From contig JACDOJ010000014.1 of NCBI GenBank assembly GCA_017656135.1, positions 1 through 33,415 of the forward strand: a stretch of DNA of 33,415 nucleotides. The letters are read 5' to 3'. Of the stretch, positions 25,158 through 33,374 are shown piece by piece. Every line of letters starts with the position of its first letter. Positions within the stretch are counted from its first letter, which is position 1. The notes beneath the pieces are model-generated. The model saw only the letters and a list, made by a program, of their open reading frames with translations. It had not been told where the DNA came from and ran no database searches. This DNA comes from Bacillota bacterium (GTDB lineage Bacteria; Bacillota; UBA5301). A program made the position numbers and the translations under genes.

Positions 25158-25523
25158 TTAACCTCCTACCAGATCTGGACGGAGAACCTTGGCTCCCCGC
25201 AGGTAAACGTGTACAATCTCATCCTGATCGAGATGGGTATTGTAAAGAATCAGTACCCGGATGCAACGAGGTAAAGACCCGACAACTGCCAAGTCCGCAT
25301 AGCATAACAGGGGTACCGATGTCCAACCTAGCTCCCGGGCGGCAAGAGCCGGGTAGGCCGACTTGAGATCAGGGGTCACCACAAAGGTAACTGCGGCAAT
25401 CTCCCTGATGTCTAAGCTATTGTCTTTCTCCATCTTAGAAAGTAATTCCTTCGTTGCTTCAATGATTAATTCAGGCTTGTCTTCGCTGACCGTGGTAGCA
25501 CCTCGGATGCCCCGTACCTTCAC
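25158..25523 (-). CDS. aroH: Chorismate mutase, AroH type
   Basis: It converts chorismate to prephenate for Phe and Tyr. The 121-aa product is the trimeric AroH fold: GIRGATT with Arg7, TPDL, PLLC with Cys74, CIRV with the catalytic Arg89, and VYLRGAKVLRPDL with Tyr107. The position equal to Glu78 of the B. subtilis enzyme is Asp77 (see findings). The start is GTG at 25523, overlapping the rluB stop by 4 bp (GTGA); the 50-codon upstream extension lies inside rluB in another frame and is not family-like. The free mutase complements the AroF that has no mutase domain. Confidence 0.93.
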   Translation of the reverse strand: MKVRGIRGATTVSEDKPELIIEATKELLSKMEKDNSLDIREIAAVTFVVTPDLKSAYPALAARELGWTSVPLLCYADLAVVGSLPRCIRVLILYNTHLDQDEIVHVYLRGAKVLRPDLVGG

Positions 25524-26248
25524 TGCCTCTCCCCCTTCTCGGCAAGTGCCAGTAAATCTTGCACTTCTTCTTCGGTTAACTCCCGGACTTGGCCGGGGGG
25601 CAGGCCCTCTAGAGTTAGCTTGCCAAAACCGATCCGCACCAACTTCAAGACCGGATGCCCGACATGGCTGCACATCCGCTTCACTTGACGTTTGCGCCCT
25701 TCAGTCAAAACAAGTTCCAAAAGGGAGCTGCCTTTTCCTGCTTTGACCACTCTGACTTTGGCCGGCAGGGTGGGGCCGTCCTCCAGCCTGACCCCGAAAC
25801 GAAGAGCCTTTAGAGTCTCAGGGGAAGGAAGGCCCTTGACCTGGGCCAGATAAGTTTTGGGAACATGGAACTTCGGGTGGGTGAGCCGGTAGGTGAACTC
25901 CCCGTCATTAGTAAGGATCAAAAGCCCTTCAGTATCATAGTCCAGCCTGCCCACAGGAAAAAGGCGGTACTGCCGGTATTTGCGAGGAATGTAATCCACT
26001 ACTTTGGGACGTCCCTGAGGGTCACTGACTGTGCTAAGGACTCCGACAGGTTTGTTCAATAAAAGGTAAACCGGTTTCACCTTAATTTCAACCGGCCTGC
26101 CGTCCACTTCGACCAGGTCGCCCTCGGCAACCTTGGACCCCAGCACAGCGATTTCGCCGTTTACCCGAACCCGCCCCTGGGTGATAAGTTCCTCAGCCTT
26201 GCGCCGGGAGGCTACCCCAGCCTGGGCCAGATACTTCTGTAACCGCAT
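25520..26248 (-). CDS. rluB: 23S rRNA pseudouridine synthase, RluB/RsuA family
   Basis: It isomerises a uridine in rRNA. The 242-aa protein has an N-terminal S4 RNA-binding domain (about 1-48) and the catalytic domain with LNKPVG and GRLDYDTEG, whose Asp103 is the expected nucleophile. In B. subtilis rluB also lies near scpAB. The ATG at 26248 has no close Shine-Dalgarno; the GGGGAG motif is some 18 nt away and would better serve an in-frame CTG at 26260, adding four residues. It heads the aromatic operon. Confidence 0.92.
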   Translation of the reverse strand: MRLQKYLAQAGVASRRKAEELITQGRVRVNGEIAVLGSKVAEGDLVEVDGRPVEIKVKPVYLLLNKPVGVLSTVSDPQGRPKVVDYIPRKYRQYRLFPVGRLDYDTEGLLILTNDGEFTYRLTHPKFHVPKTYLAQVKGLPSPETLKALRFGVRLEDGPTLPAKVRVVKAGKGSSLLELVLTEGRKRQVKRMCSHVGHPVLKLVRIGFGKLTLEGLPPGQVRELTEEEVQDLLALAEKGERQ

Positions 26249-26321
26249 AGGTGAAAGCAGTCACTCTCCCCTCCCCACCTATATATTCTCAAATAGACAG
26301 GCTAAACCTACTTTCTCCCAT

Positions 26322-26350
26322 AAAAAAAGGACGGTGTTACCCGCCCTTTT
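26322..26350 (-). terminator. Terminator of the gerW (ytfJ) operon
   Basis: On the minus strand AAAAGGGCGG pairs with CCGTCCTTTT (one G-U pair) across a 6-nt loop and ends in a T run. It lies 18 bp past the gerW stop and separates that group from rluB. Confidence 0.85.
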
Positions 26351-26368
26351 GCCATTTTCTCTTTGACT

Positions 26369-26818
26369 TCAGTCTTCTTCGGTTATCTTATACTTGATCT
26401 TTTTGATTCCACTCTTGACGCTTTTGGTTTTACCTTGGAGTTGTTCCAGGACTTTAGGGGCCATATCCAAGAGCCGGTCGTAAATGGCCTGGCCGCCTAT
26501 GGGCAGGATACGCATTTCATCCTCACTGACCACCAAAAAACCCATGGGATTAATAGATACCCCGGCACCACTGCCGCCGCCGAAAGGGTGGTTTTTTCCT
26601 TCCCCGTCTCCCTCTTTCCTTTTCTCCTCACCGGAATCAGCAGGTTCAAACTCACTACCTCCGGCTGCAAAACCGAAAGTCACCCGGGAGACCGGAACAA
26701 TCACCTTACCCCCAGGGGTTTCCACCGGCTCGCCGAGTATTGTATTGACATCGACCATGCTCTTGATGCTGTCTAGGGCTGTCTTCATCAGTCCTTCAAT
26801 GGGGTGTTGTCCTTCCAT
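26369..26818 (-). CDS. gerW: GerW/YtfJ family sporulation protein
   Basis: The 149-aa protein has the family hallmarks: an N-terminal helix with LMKTALDSIKSMVDVNTILG, then GEPVETPGGKVIVPVSRVTFGFAAGG. A Gly-rich GGGSGAGVSINPMGFLVV block follows, and then a basic C-terminal part. In B. subtilis YtfJ (GerW) is made during sporulation and affects germination. An unusual Glu/Lys-rich insert lies between the two Gly-rich blocks. The ATG at 26818 has GGAGGT six bases upstream; the longer frame is not supported. It overlaps the DUF2953 gene by 23 bp. Confidence 0.92.
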   Translation of the reverse strand: MEGQHPIEGLMKTALDSIKSMVDVNTILGEPVETPGGKVIVPVSRVTFGFAAGGSEFEPADSGEEKRKEGDGEGKNHPFGGGSGAGVSINPMGFLVVSEDEMRILPIGGQAIYDRLLDMAPKVLEQLQGKTKSVKSGIKKIKYKITEED

Positions 26819-27425
26819 CCGCAGACCTCCTCGCCGAACCCCGGCTAACAAGGCTTTTTACACCTTCAACGATAATTTCACCCAGGCGAAGGGAAAGTAT
26901 GCACTCGAGTCTACCCTCAAAGTGCCAGCCATCGTAGACCGGAACGATGCTAACGCGCGGCTCCCGAACGTACCTGAGCCCGGTGAAGACCCTTTGAGCT
27001 AAGGCCAGCCCATTGAAGAGAAGCATCCAGATGAAACCGATGCCTACACCGGTGAGGGCTGGGTCTCCTAGGCCGATGCGCGAGGTGAGGGAAAGCTTTC
27101 GAACCTCAATGTGCAGTCGCGGAGCGATGCCGGACCCAAGAGTCAAGAGTTTGCTCCTCCTGCCTTGGGCCAAGGAGGTCACTTTCTCCCAACTCGGGGC
27201 TTCCTCTGATTCAGTGACGAGCCGCGATGCCAGGGAGCCGTGCTTTTCGACCAGTTCTACCACAGGTATTTCAAAACGTTTTTTGAAGAGCGGTGGGATG
27301 GCTAAAAAGACCTCGCCCTGATCAGCGCTGCCTTCCTTGACAAAGAAAACCCCTATCTCCAACTTTAGCCAGAAGAAGGCCAGCAAAGTAAAGAGCAGTA
27401 TCAGGAGTAGGGCCAGGATGAGCAT
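26796..27425 (-). CDS. DUF2953 membrane protein (YtfI-like)
   Basis: The 209-aa protein has one strong N-terminal transmembrane segment (about 1-22) and a second hydrophobic stretch near 125-145. A conserved C-terminal region with GWHFEGRLECILSLRLGEII marks DUF2953. The function is unknown. In B. subtilis the equivalent ytfI precedes ytfJ, as here, so a sporulation role is plausible by context. The ATG has only a weak ribosome site, so reinitiation from scpB, 14 bp upstream, may drive it. Confidence 0.85.
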   Translation of the reverse strand: MLILALLLILLFTLLAFFWLKLEIGVFFVKEGSADQGEVFLAIPPLFKKRFEIPVVELVEKHGSLASRLVTESEEAPSWEKVTSLAQGRRSKLLTLGSGIAPRLHIEVRKLSLTSRIGLGDPALTGVGIGFIWMLLFNGLALAQRVFTGLRYVREPRVSIVPVYDGWHFEGRLECILSLRLGEIIVEGVKSLVSRGSARRSADGRTTPH

Positions 27426-27439
27426 GTGCTTAGTATTTG

Positions 27440-28003
27440 TTATTTTGGCTCGTTAATACCTGGAGTCGGCTCCAAAGTCAGGAGCATTTCCGCATCATCT
27501 TCCAGGGGCGGTAGTTCATCTAGGTCCTTGAGGCCAAAGACCTCCAAAAATTTCTTGGTGGTACCGAAGAGGACCGGTCTGCCCACTGTGTCCTTACGGC
27601 CCACCTCGGTGATGAGTTCCCGCTCTAAAAGGGTCTGTAGGGGACTCTCGGATTTAACCCCGCGAATTTCATCGATTTCCACCCGGGTTATCGGCTGCCT
27701 ATAGGCTACAATAGCCAGGCACTCCAAGGCAGCCTGGGAAAGCTGCTGGGTTTTGGGTGCCCGGCCAATGAGCTTTACATACTCAGAGTATTCAGGCCGG
27801 GTCGCAATCTGGAAACCACCAGCCACCCGCCGCAGGGTGAGGCCCCTCTTTTGGGCTCTGTAATCATCCTCGAGTTGCTGAATGAGGAGCTCTGCTGTTT
27901 GCTCGCCGACTCCTAAAATCCCGGCACACTCCTTTAGAGTTATGGGCTCCGGGGCAGCAAATATTACCGCTTCGAGGATGGCCTTAGCTTCTTGGATGTT
28001 CAA
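27440..28003 (-). CDS. scpB: Segregation and condensation protein B
   Basis: ScpB dimers bind ScpA and the SMC heads in the bacterial condensin complex. The 187 aa carry two winged-helix domains; the conserved LSQAALECLAIVAYRQPITRVEIDEIRGV is split here as residues ~90-118, followed by LLERELITEVGR. The length is normal. The start is TTG with GAGGGG eight bases upstream, inside the last codons of scpA. Confidence 0.95.
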   Translation of the reverse strand: MNIQEAKAILEAVIFAAPEPITLKECAGILGVGEQTAELLIQQLEDDYRAQKRGLTLRRVAGGFQIATRPEYSEYVKLIGRAPKTQQLSQAALECLAIVAYRQPITRVEIDEIRGVKSESPLQTLLERELITEVGRKDTVGRPVLFGTTKKFLEVFGLKDLDELPPLEDDAEMLLTLEPTPGINEPK

Positions 28004-28008
28004 GCTTT

Positions 28009-28752
28009 CTACCCCTCTGCAACTAAATAAATCTCCTGCCTGGAATCACGCACCAGGTTCACCACGCCCAGTCTCACCAGTTCCAAGCTGGCCAGAAAAG
28101 TCACGATCAGCTCTTCTTTAGAGCCGGCCTCCCCGAGAAGGGCCTTGAAGGAGCACCTGTAGCCACGCTGAAAACGCTGACGCAGCTTCAAGATGGTCTC
28201 AGTCAGGGAGACCTGTTTCCGGGGAACTTGGGGCTTGCCTTTAGCTTCCAGCTCCACTTTTTTGGCGACGAACATTTTCTGCACGATCTCCAGCAAATCC
28301 CAGACCGAGGCTCCGGTTTGAACTGTGACTACAGGAGGTTCATCATCGGCAAGCCAGGGATCTTCATAGGTCTTGGTAAAGACCGTCGACTCTTTCTGGG
28401 CTCGCTGGCTGAAATTGGCCGCAGCCAGCTTGAATTTCTTGTACTCTAAGAGCCTCTTAATCAAGTTCTCCCGGACATCTTCCTCCTCTTCTTTGCTCGC
28501 CACCGAAGGTTTGGGCAAGAGGGACCTGGACTTGATTTCCAGGAGAGTGGCCGCCACTACCAGGAATTCACAGGTGACCTCCAGATTAAGCTTCTGCATG
28601 GTGGCTAAGTAGGACATGTACTCCTCGGTCACTTTGGCCAGGGAGACATCCCAGATGCTCACTTCTTCCTTTTGGACCAGGTGTAAAAGGAGGTCCAGGG
28701 GACCGGTGAAAACCGGCAGCTTAACCTCAAAGGAACTGGGCTTTTGATTCAT
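28009..28752 (-). CDS. scpA: Segregation and condensation protein A (kleisin)
   Basis: ScpA is the kleisin that bridges the two SMC heads. The 247-aa product has the N-terminal signature FEVKLPVFTGPLDLLLHLV with the following DIWDVSL-like helix, an ALLEIKSR-type segment, a variable linker and a C-terminal winged helix ending near VNLVRDSRQEIYLV. The ATG at 28752 is taken because the family starts there; the 18 upstream codons overlap the small membrane gene. It forms an operon with scpB. Confidence 0.96.
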   Translation of the reverse strand: MNQKPSSFEVKLPVFTGPLDLLLHLVQKEEVSIWDVSLAKVTEEYMSYLATMQKLNLEVTCEFLVVAATLLEIKSRSLLPKPSVASKEEEEDVRENLIKRLLEYKKFKLAAANFSQRAQKESTVFTKTYEDPWLADDEPPVVTVQTGASVWDLLEIVQKMFVAKKVELEAKGKPQVPRKQVSLTETILKLRQRFQRGYRCSFKALLGEAGSKEELIVTFLASLELVRLGVVNLVRDSRQEIYLVAEG

Positions 28753-28766
28753 CTGCCTTAACCTAC

Positions 28767-28958
28767 TCACGTGTTGTAATCCAAATTGTGGCCACCGCCC
28801 GGGCATAAACTGAAGGGCCTTCTCTGCCTAAAGGCAGTTTCCGGGGTCGAATCTGTTAGTTTTCCGGCTATCATTCCAACCAGAGCGCCTAGGGAAGTGA
28901 AGACCAGAAAGCCCCACGGTAGGTGCCTGGCCCAATCCAGGACCAGGTAGTTCGTCAA
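28767..28958 (-). CDS. Predicted small single-pass membrane protein
   Basis: A 63-codon frame fills the gap between the ClC gene and scpA. It starts with TTG, nine bases after a strong TAGGAGG. It has one hydrophobic helix (about 15-33, WGFLVFTSLGALVGMIAG) and a basic, Pro/Arg-rich tail. I do not recognise a family. It may be real, given the ribosome site and the neat fit between genes, but composition alone cannot prove it. Confidence 0.45.
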   Translation of the reverse strand: MTNYLVLDWARHLPWGFLVFTSLGALVGMIAGKLTDSTPETAFRQRRPFSLCPGGGHNLDYNT

Positions 28959-28992
28959 TCACTGGGACCTCCTAGCCGTATTTAGCAGAGAC

Positions 28993-30807
28993 CTAACTAC
29001 ATAGGTTGGGACTTTCTGCTGTTATCTCTTGTTTTAATTCCGGCCGCTGGCAGATAACCACAGCCTTGTTATAGGAATCAAGCAGTGTGGACCGGGTAAT
29101 CAAGCCAACCAGCTTGCTATTATCTTCCCTATCAACCACCGGTATCCTTCCGATTCCCCTATTTAACATCTTCCGTCCGACTTCGGCCAGGTTTTCGTCG
29201 GGGTAAGCCACTACCAGGTTGGAGGTCATGGCCGCCCGTACCGGCACCTCCAAGCGGCGCCCGGGGTCTGGTATATCTCTGATGTCCTGCAGGGTAATTA
29301 TTCCCACCAGCTTACCATCAGGATCCAGAACCGGATAACCAGTGTGGCGGGAGGACTGCATCAATTTGACCACATCTCCGATAGTCATATCGGAAGAGAC
29401 TGTGTCCACTCGCCGGTGCATGACCTGGCTTACTTTGATAGAACGCAGGATATTAAGGTCTTTACCAGCTCTGAGCTGGATGCCTCGGCGGAGGAGCTTG
29501 TAAGTGTAGATGGTATCCTCCCCTAAGAAGTTAGCGATTATATACGAGATCACACAGGCGATCATCAGCGGGAGGATGATCTGGTAGTTTCTGGTTAACT
29601 CGAAGAGCATGATGATGGCTGTGAGAGGTGCCTGCATTGACCCGGCCAGCACAGCCCCCATGCCTACAATGGCATAGGCTCCGGCTGGGGCAGTGATTTC
29701 CGGAAAGAGGAGGTTTGCCAATACACCAAAGGTTCCTCCCAAAACAGCCCCGATGAACAGGGAAGGCGAAAAAACTCCACCAGTCCCGCCCGACCCCAAC
29801 GTAAAAGCAGTTGCCAGTGGTTTTGTGAAGATCAGGGCAAACATAAGTAAAAACGGCAGCTCGCCCAGAATGGTCTCCTCAACGGTCAGGTCACCGGCAC
29901 CGAAGACCTGGGGGGTAAAGAGCCCAATCAAGCCGACCAAGAGGCCGCCCAAAGCCGGTTTCAGAAACTCGGGGACATTGACCCTCTGGTCGAAATAGTC
30001 TTCGACACCGTAGAGCACCCGGGTGAAGAGCCGGGAGCCCAGAGCCGCAACGACCCCTAAGGCAGCGTACAGGATATATTCGTGGTAAGAGACCAGCTGG
30101 TAACCGGTTACCGAAAAGGCAGGAGCGTTACCCAAAAAAGAGTGGGCCACTGAAGCCGCGACCACCGCCGCAATGACTATGTGGCTGAAGGCATAGACTG
30201 AGAATTCTCCCAATATGACCTCGAGGGAAAAAATGACCCCAGCCAAGGGGGCGTTGAAGGTCGCCGCCAACCCGGCGGCAGCCCCGGTGGCGACCATGTT
30301 CCGGACCCGGATATCTGACATGTGTAGGTACCTGCCAACAAAAGACCCAATACTGCTTCCGATCTGAATGATCGGACCTTCCCTACCGGCAGATCCCCCG
30401 GATCCGATGGTAAAAGCGGAAGCCAGCATAGTGATGGGAGCTACCACTCCAGGGATGTTCCCGCCCCTCATCGCCACGGCCTCCATTACTCCTGGCACAC
30501 CATGGCCTTTGGCTTCTTTGGAAAGAGAAGTGATAAGTGCTGACAGCAAACCGCCGATGGCGGGGGCTAAAAAGATGAAATACTTACCTAGGGTTCCCAG
30601 ACTGGCCGGTGCAGTCTGGAAGAAAAGCCCATGGACCCAACTGACGCCGTAGTAGAGCAGTACAGAAGCCAACCCGCAAATCAGACCGATGACAATGACG
30701 ACCGCTACCTGGAAGGCCTCTGCCCCGTTCCAGTGGTCCAAGAAATAGTTGAGACGGTCTCGAAAACTCTCATCATCTGCAGAATCCAAGCACGCTTCTT
30801 TAACCAT
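28993..30807 (-). CDS. ClC-family chloride channel/transporter with CBS domains
   Basis: The 604-aa membrane protein has the ClC core (about 30-440) with GHGVPG (101-106), GSGGSAGREGP (135-145; Glu143 is the gating glutamate), FNAPLAG, GSGGTGG (338-344) and the late IYTYKLL motif with Tyr434. Two cytosolic CBS domains (about 461-515 and 524-575) probably bind nucleotides and control gating. The position of the internal proton glutamate of the E. coli exchanger appears to be Val197, as in ClC channels. The ATG has GGGGAGAGG upstream. The nearest upstream gene is the HD protein, 32 bp away. Confidence 0.94.
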   Translation of the reverse strand: MVKEACLDSADDESFRDRLNYFLDHWNGAEAFQVAVVIVIGLICGLASVLLYYGVSWVHGLFFQTAPASLGTLGKYFIFLAPAIGGLLSALITSLSKEAKGHGVPGVMEAVAMRGGNIPGVVAPITMLASAFTIGSGGSAGREGPIIQIGSSIGSFVGRYLHMSDIRVRNMVATGAAAGLAATFNAPLAGVIFSLEVILGEFSVYAFSHIVIAAVVAASVAHSFLGNAPAFSVTGYQLVSYHEYILYAALGVVAALGSRLFTRVLYGVEDYFDQRVNVPEFLKPALGGLLVGLIGLFTPQVFGAGDLTVEETILGELPFLLMFALIFTKPLATAFTLGSGGTGGVFSPSLFIGAVLGGTFGVLANLLFPEITAPAGAYAIVGMGAVLAGSMQAPLTAIIMLFELTRNYQIILPLMIACVISYIIANFLGEDTIYTYKLLRRGIQLRAGKDLNILRSIKVSQVMHRRVDTVSSDMTIGDVVKLMQSSRHTGYPVLDPDGKLVGIITLQDIRDIPDPGRRLEVPVRAAMTSNLVVAYPDENLAEVGRKMLNRGIGRIPVVDREDNSKLVGLITRSTLLDSYNKAVVICQRPELKQEITAESPNLCS

Positions 30808-30839
30808 ATACCTCTCCCCTTTTCCCTATCATTTTTATA

Positions 30840-31337
30840 TTAAAGCAAAGCGTCAGCCTCCTGTAAGACTTCGAGGCTCTCACTGGAAGCCTCCTGGTTG
30901 TGATGTTCGCGGATGAGGTCGACGACTTCCTTCTCCACCCCGAAGGTTTCGGCCATGTGAGCACCCCGGCTGGCATGCTCCTTGAGGGACTTCCAGGCTT
31001 TCTTCCGGTATTTCGCTACCAAAGCAGGGCAGAGAACAAAAGCCAGACGGGTTAGGAGAGTCAGCTCTCCCCGGACCTTCCCGATGTCGTGTAGAAGGGC
31101 CGCTTTCACTAAGACCTTACGCTTGGAGCCCAGGCCCCTGGCTGTGGCAGCCTGGTAGGCGTAACCCGCCACATCCAGGGCATGCCGCTGGTCAACCACA
31201 TCCATCTGAAAGAAGAGGGCCTGTTCTTGTTTGGAAAGATTTTTCTGAATAAAGGCAAGATCGGATTCGGTAACAGAAGCTGTCAGAGCGCTATAAAATT
31301 GCTTGAGACGCTGCAAGAAGGTTTGTCTCAGTTTCAT
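30840..31337 (-). CDS. HD-domain protein (predicted phosphohydrolase)
   Basis: The protein of 165 aa has an HD domain with DQRHALDV (first His), LLHDIGKV (the HD pair), an EHASRGA block and DLIREHHN, the usual order of metal ligands. Its substrate is unknown; HD proteins cleave phosphate esters such as nucleotides or cyclic dinucleotides. I chose the ATG at 31337 over the GTG at 31346 because GGTGAG precedes it. It is flanked by a site-2 protease homologue (14 bp upstream) and the ClC gene, a common set in Clostridia near scpA. Confidence 0.85.
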   Translation of the reverse strand: MKLRQTFLQRLKQFYSALTASVTESDLAFIQKNLSKQEQALFFQMDVVDQRHALDVAGYAYQAATARGLGSKRKVLVKAALLHDIGKVRGELTLLTRLAFVLCPALVAKYRKKAWKSLKEHASRGAHMAETFGVEKEVVDLIREHHNQEASSESLEVLQEADALL

Positions 31338-31351
31338 CAGTCTCACCAGGC

Positions 31352-31951
31352 TTAAAACAGAAACAGACGCTGCAGGATCATGATAATGGGAAACACAATC
31401 TGGGAAATGGTTCCGGTGAACAATAGAAGCAGGAGAATAAAAGGGCCGTACTGTTCAAACCGGTACCAGTTATAAGTGTAGCGATACGGGAGCAAGCCGT
31501 AAAGTACCTTGGACCCGTCTAAAGGTGGAACCGGAACCAAGTTGAAGACCCCTAAACTGATATTGATCAATATGTTCAGGATCAAAAATTCAGCCCAGAG
31601 TCCCTGAGCCAAACCTAGCTTCAGAATGATGGAAAAAAACAAGGCCAAGGTAAAATTGGCCAGCGGACCGGCGAGGCCCACCAGCACCAAACCCTGTTTA
31701 TAATCCCGGTAGTAACGGGGATTCACAGGAACCGGTTTGGCCCAGCCAAAACCCACCCCGGCTTGAACAGAGAGAATAAAGGCCAAAGTGCCTAAAAAAT
31801 CCAGGTGGCGCAGGGGGTTGAGAGTGAGCCGTCCGGCGTAGGCAGGGGTCGGGTCACCTAAACGGTATGAAATAGCCCCGTGGGCATACTCGTGGGTTGA
31901 TAACGCCAACAAAAAGGCGAAGGTGTAAACCACTATTTCAAACAAGGACAT
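31352..31951 (-). CDS. Site-2 protease family (M50) membrane metalloprotease
   Basis: The 199-aa integral membrane protein has the zinc motif HEYAH (His20, Glu21, His24) in its first helix. The later NLVPVPPLDGSKVL motif supplies the third ligand Asp. At least four further hydrophobic segments are seen. It lacks the PDZ domain of RseP and is the short type common in Firmicutes. The substrate is unknown. Its ATG follows lysA by 1 bp with CGGAGAG upstream. Confidence 0.93.
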   Translation of the reverse strand: MSLFEIVVYTFAFLLALSTHEYAHGAISYRLGDPTPAYAGRLTLNPLRHLDFLGTLAFILSVQAGVGFGWAKPVPVNPRYYRDYKQGLVLVGLAGPLANFTLALFFSIILKLGLAQGLWAEFLILNILINISLGVFNLVPVPPLDGSKVLYGLLPYRYTYNWYRFEQYGPFILLLLLFTGTISQIVFPIIMILQRLFLF

Positions 31952-31952
31952 C

Positions 31953-33287
31953 TCAATCTCTCCGGTTCAAGGATAATTCGCCCCGCAGTAAATCGCGGTA
32001 AGTCTGCCTCTTCACCACCAACTGGCTCTCTCCGTCTTTGCAGAAAACTACTGCCGGCCTAAGCAGCCTGTTGTAGTTTGAGGCCATGGAGTAGGTGTAT
32101 GCTCCGGTGGAAAAGACCGCCAGGATGTCGCCGCTCTTCGGAGAGGGCAGGGGCAGATCCCAGATCAGCATATCCCCTGACTCGCAGCACTTACCGGCCA
32201 CCGAGACCACTTTATCCGGAGGAACAGTGGCTTTGTTGGCAATTACCGCGTTGTACCTGGCTTGGTACAGTGCAACCCGGGGATTGTCCGGCATACCTCC
32301 GTCTACGGCAACGTAGGTCCTAATTCCAGGAATGGTTTTCACAGAACCGATGGTGTACAAGGTTAAACCGGCCTCGCCGGCAATGGAGCGGCCCGGCTCT
32401 ACCAGTAGTTTAGGAAGAGGCAGGCCGTACCTTTGGCAGCCGACAACTAGTGCCTCGGTAATCCGCTTCACCAGTTCAGCTACGGGTTTTGGTTCATCAT
32501 CTTGGGTGTAGCGGATACCCAGACCACCGCCTAAGTTCAGTTCTTTCCAAGTGTAGCCCAGTTTAGCTTTGACTCTAGCTGCAAAATCCAACACGGTCTC
32601 GACCGCAACTTCAAAGGAGTCCAAGGCAAATATTTGGGAACCGATGTGGCAGTGGAAACCCAAGAGCCTTAGGTTTTCGCTATCCAAGGCAATCCTGGTT
32701 GCCTCTACGGCCAGACCCTCCAGGAGAGGAAAGCCAAACTTGCTATCCAACTGACCGGTTTTGATGTATTCATGGGTGTGGGCCTCTACCCCTGGGTTAA
32801 TCCGAAGGAGCACCCTTTGCACTTTGCCCAACCGGCCGGCGATCTCATCTAAAACGGCCAGCTCGTGGAAATTATCGACAATAACCCCACCAATTCCAGC
32901 CTCTACCGCCTCAGAAAGTTCCGTCTCACTCTTGTTATTACCGTTGAAGTAGATCCGTTCAGGGGGCATTCCCGCCTGAAGGGCAGTATACAGCTCTCCC
33001 CCGCTCATGACATCCAAACCTAGGCCCTCTTCTTTCACCAATTCGGCCATGGCCAAAGGCAAAAAGGCCTTGGAGGCGTAAAGAACCAGCGCGCCAGGGG
33101 AGTAGTCAGCAAAGGCCCGATAATACTCCTGACAACGCCTGCGGAGAGCTCCTTCGTCGTAGACGTAAAGAGGGGTTCCGTATTCTTTTGCTAATTGGGT
33201 TAAGTCACAACCGGCAACCGACAACGTGCCCCGCTCGGTTACTGTCAAGTCCAGAGCGTAATTAGGTATCCATCCTTTGCTACTCAT
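31953..33287 (-). CDS. lysA: Diaminopimelate decarboxylase
   Basis: It makes L-lysine from meso-diaminopimelate, the last step of lysine synthesis. The 444-aa PLP enzyme has the PLP lysine in YASKAF (K73), FHCHIGSQ, LNLGGGLGIRY, EPGRSIAGEAG and CCESGDML (the Cys is from the partner subunit's active site). The ATG has GGGAG upstream. It starts the operon, with a promoter 28-64 bp before it, diverging from the partial gene at the window's right end. Confidence 0.97.
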   Translation of the reverse strand: MSSKGWIPNYALDLTVTERGTLSVAGCDLTQLAKEYGTPLYVYDEGALRRRCQEYYRAFADYSPGALVLYASKAFLPLAMAELVKEEGLGLDVMSGGELYTALQAGMPPERIYFNGNNKSETELSEAVEAGIGGVIVDNFHELAVLDEIAGRLGKVQRVLLRINPGVEAHTHEYIKTGQLDSKFGFPLLEGLAVEATRIALDSENLRLLGFHCHIGSQIFALDSFEVAVETVLDFAARVKAKLGYTWKELNLGGGLGIRYTQDDEPKPVAELVKRITEALVVGCQRYGLPLPKLLVEPGRSIAGEAGLTLYTIGSVKTIPGIRTYVAVDGGMPDNPRVALYQARYNAVIANKATVPPDKVVSVAGKCCESGDMLIWDLPLPSPKSGDILAVFSTGAYTYSMASNYNRLLRPAVVFCKDGESQLVVKRQTYRDLLRGELSLNRRD

Positions 33288-33321
33288 AAATCTCCCTTTT
33301 TCTGCCTATCATAACTAAGTA

Positions 33322-33351
33322 ATTTTAACATACGACAAAACAACCAGTCAA
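33322..33351 (-). promoter_or_regulatory. Promoter of lysA
   Basis: On the minus strand TTGACT (33351-33346) and TAAAAT (33327-33322) are separated by 18 bp, with TG one base before the -10 (extended -10). Each hexamer has one mismatch to consensus. Transcription would start near 33315, leaving a leader of about 28 nt, too short for a lysine riboswitch. Confidence 0.65.
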
Positions 33352-33374
33352 ACCGGAGGAAGGGAGCTGCGCTA

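Noticed and set aside
25524-25673. N-terminal extension of the aroH frame
   Set aside because: It lies in another frame of rluB. The GTG at 25523 overlaps the rluB stop and matches the normal AroH start.
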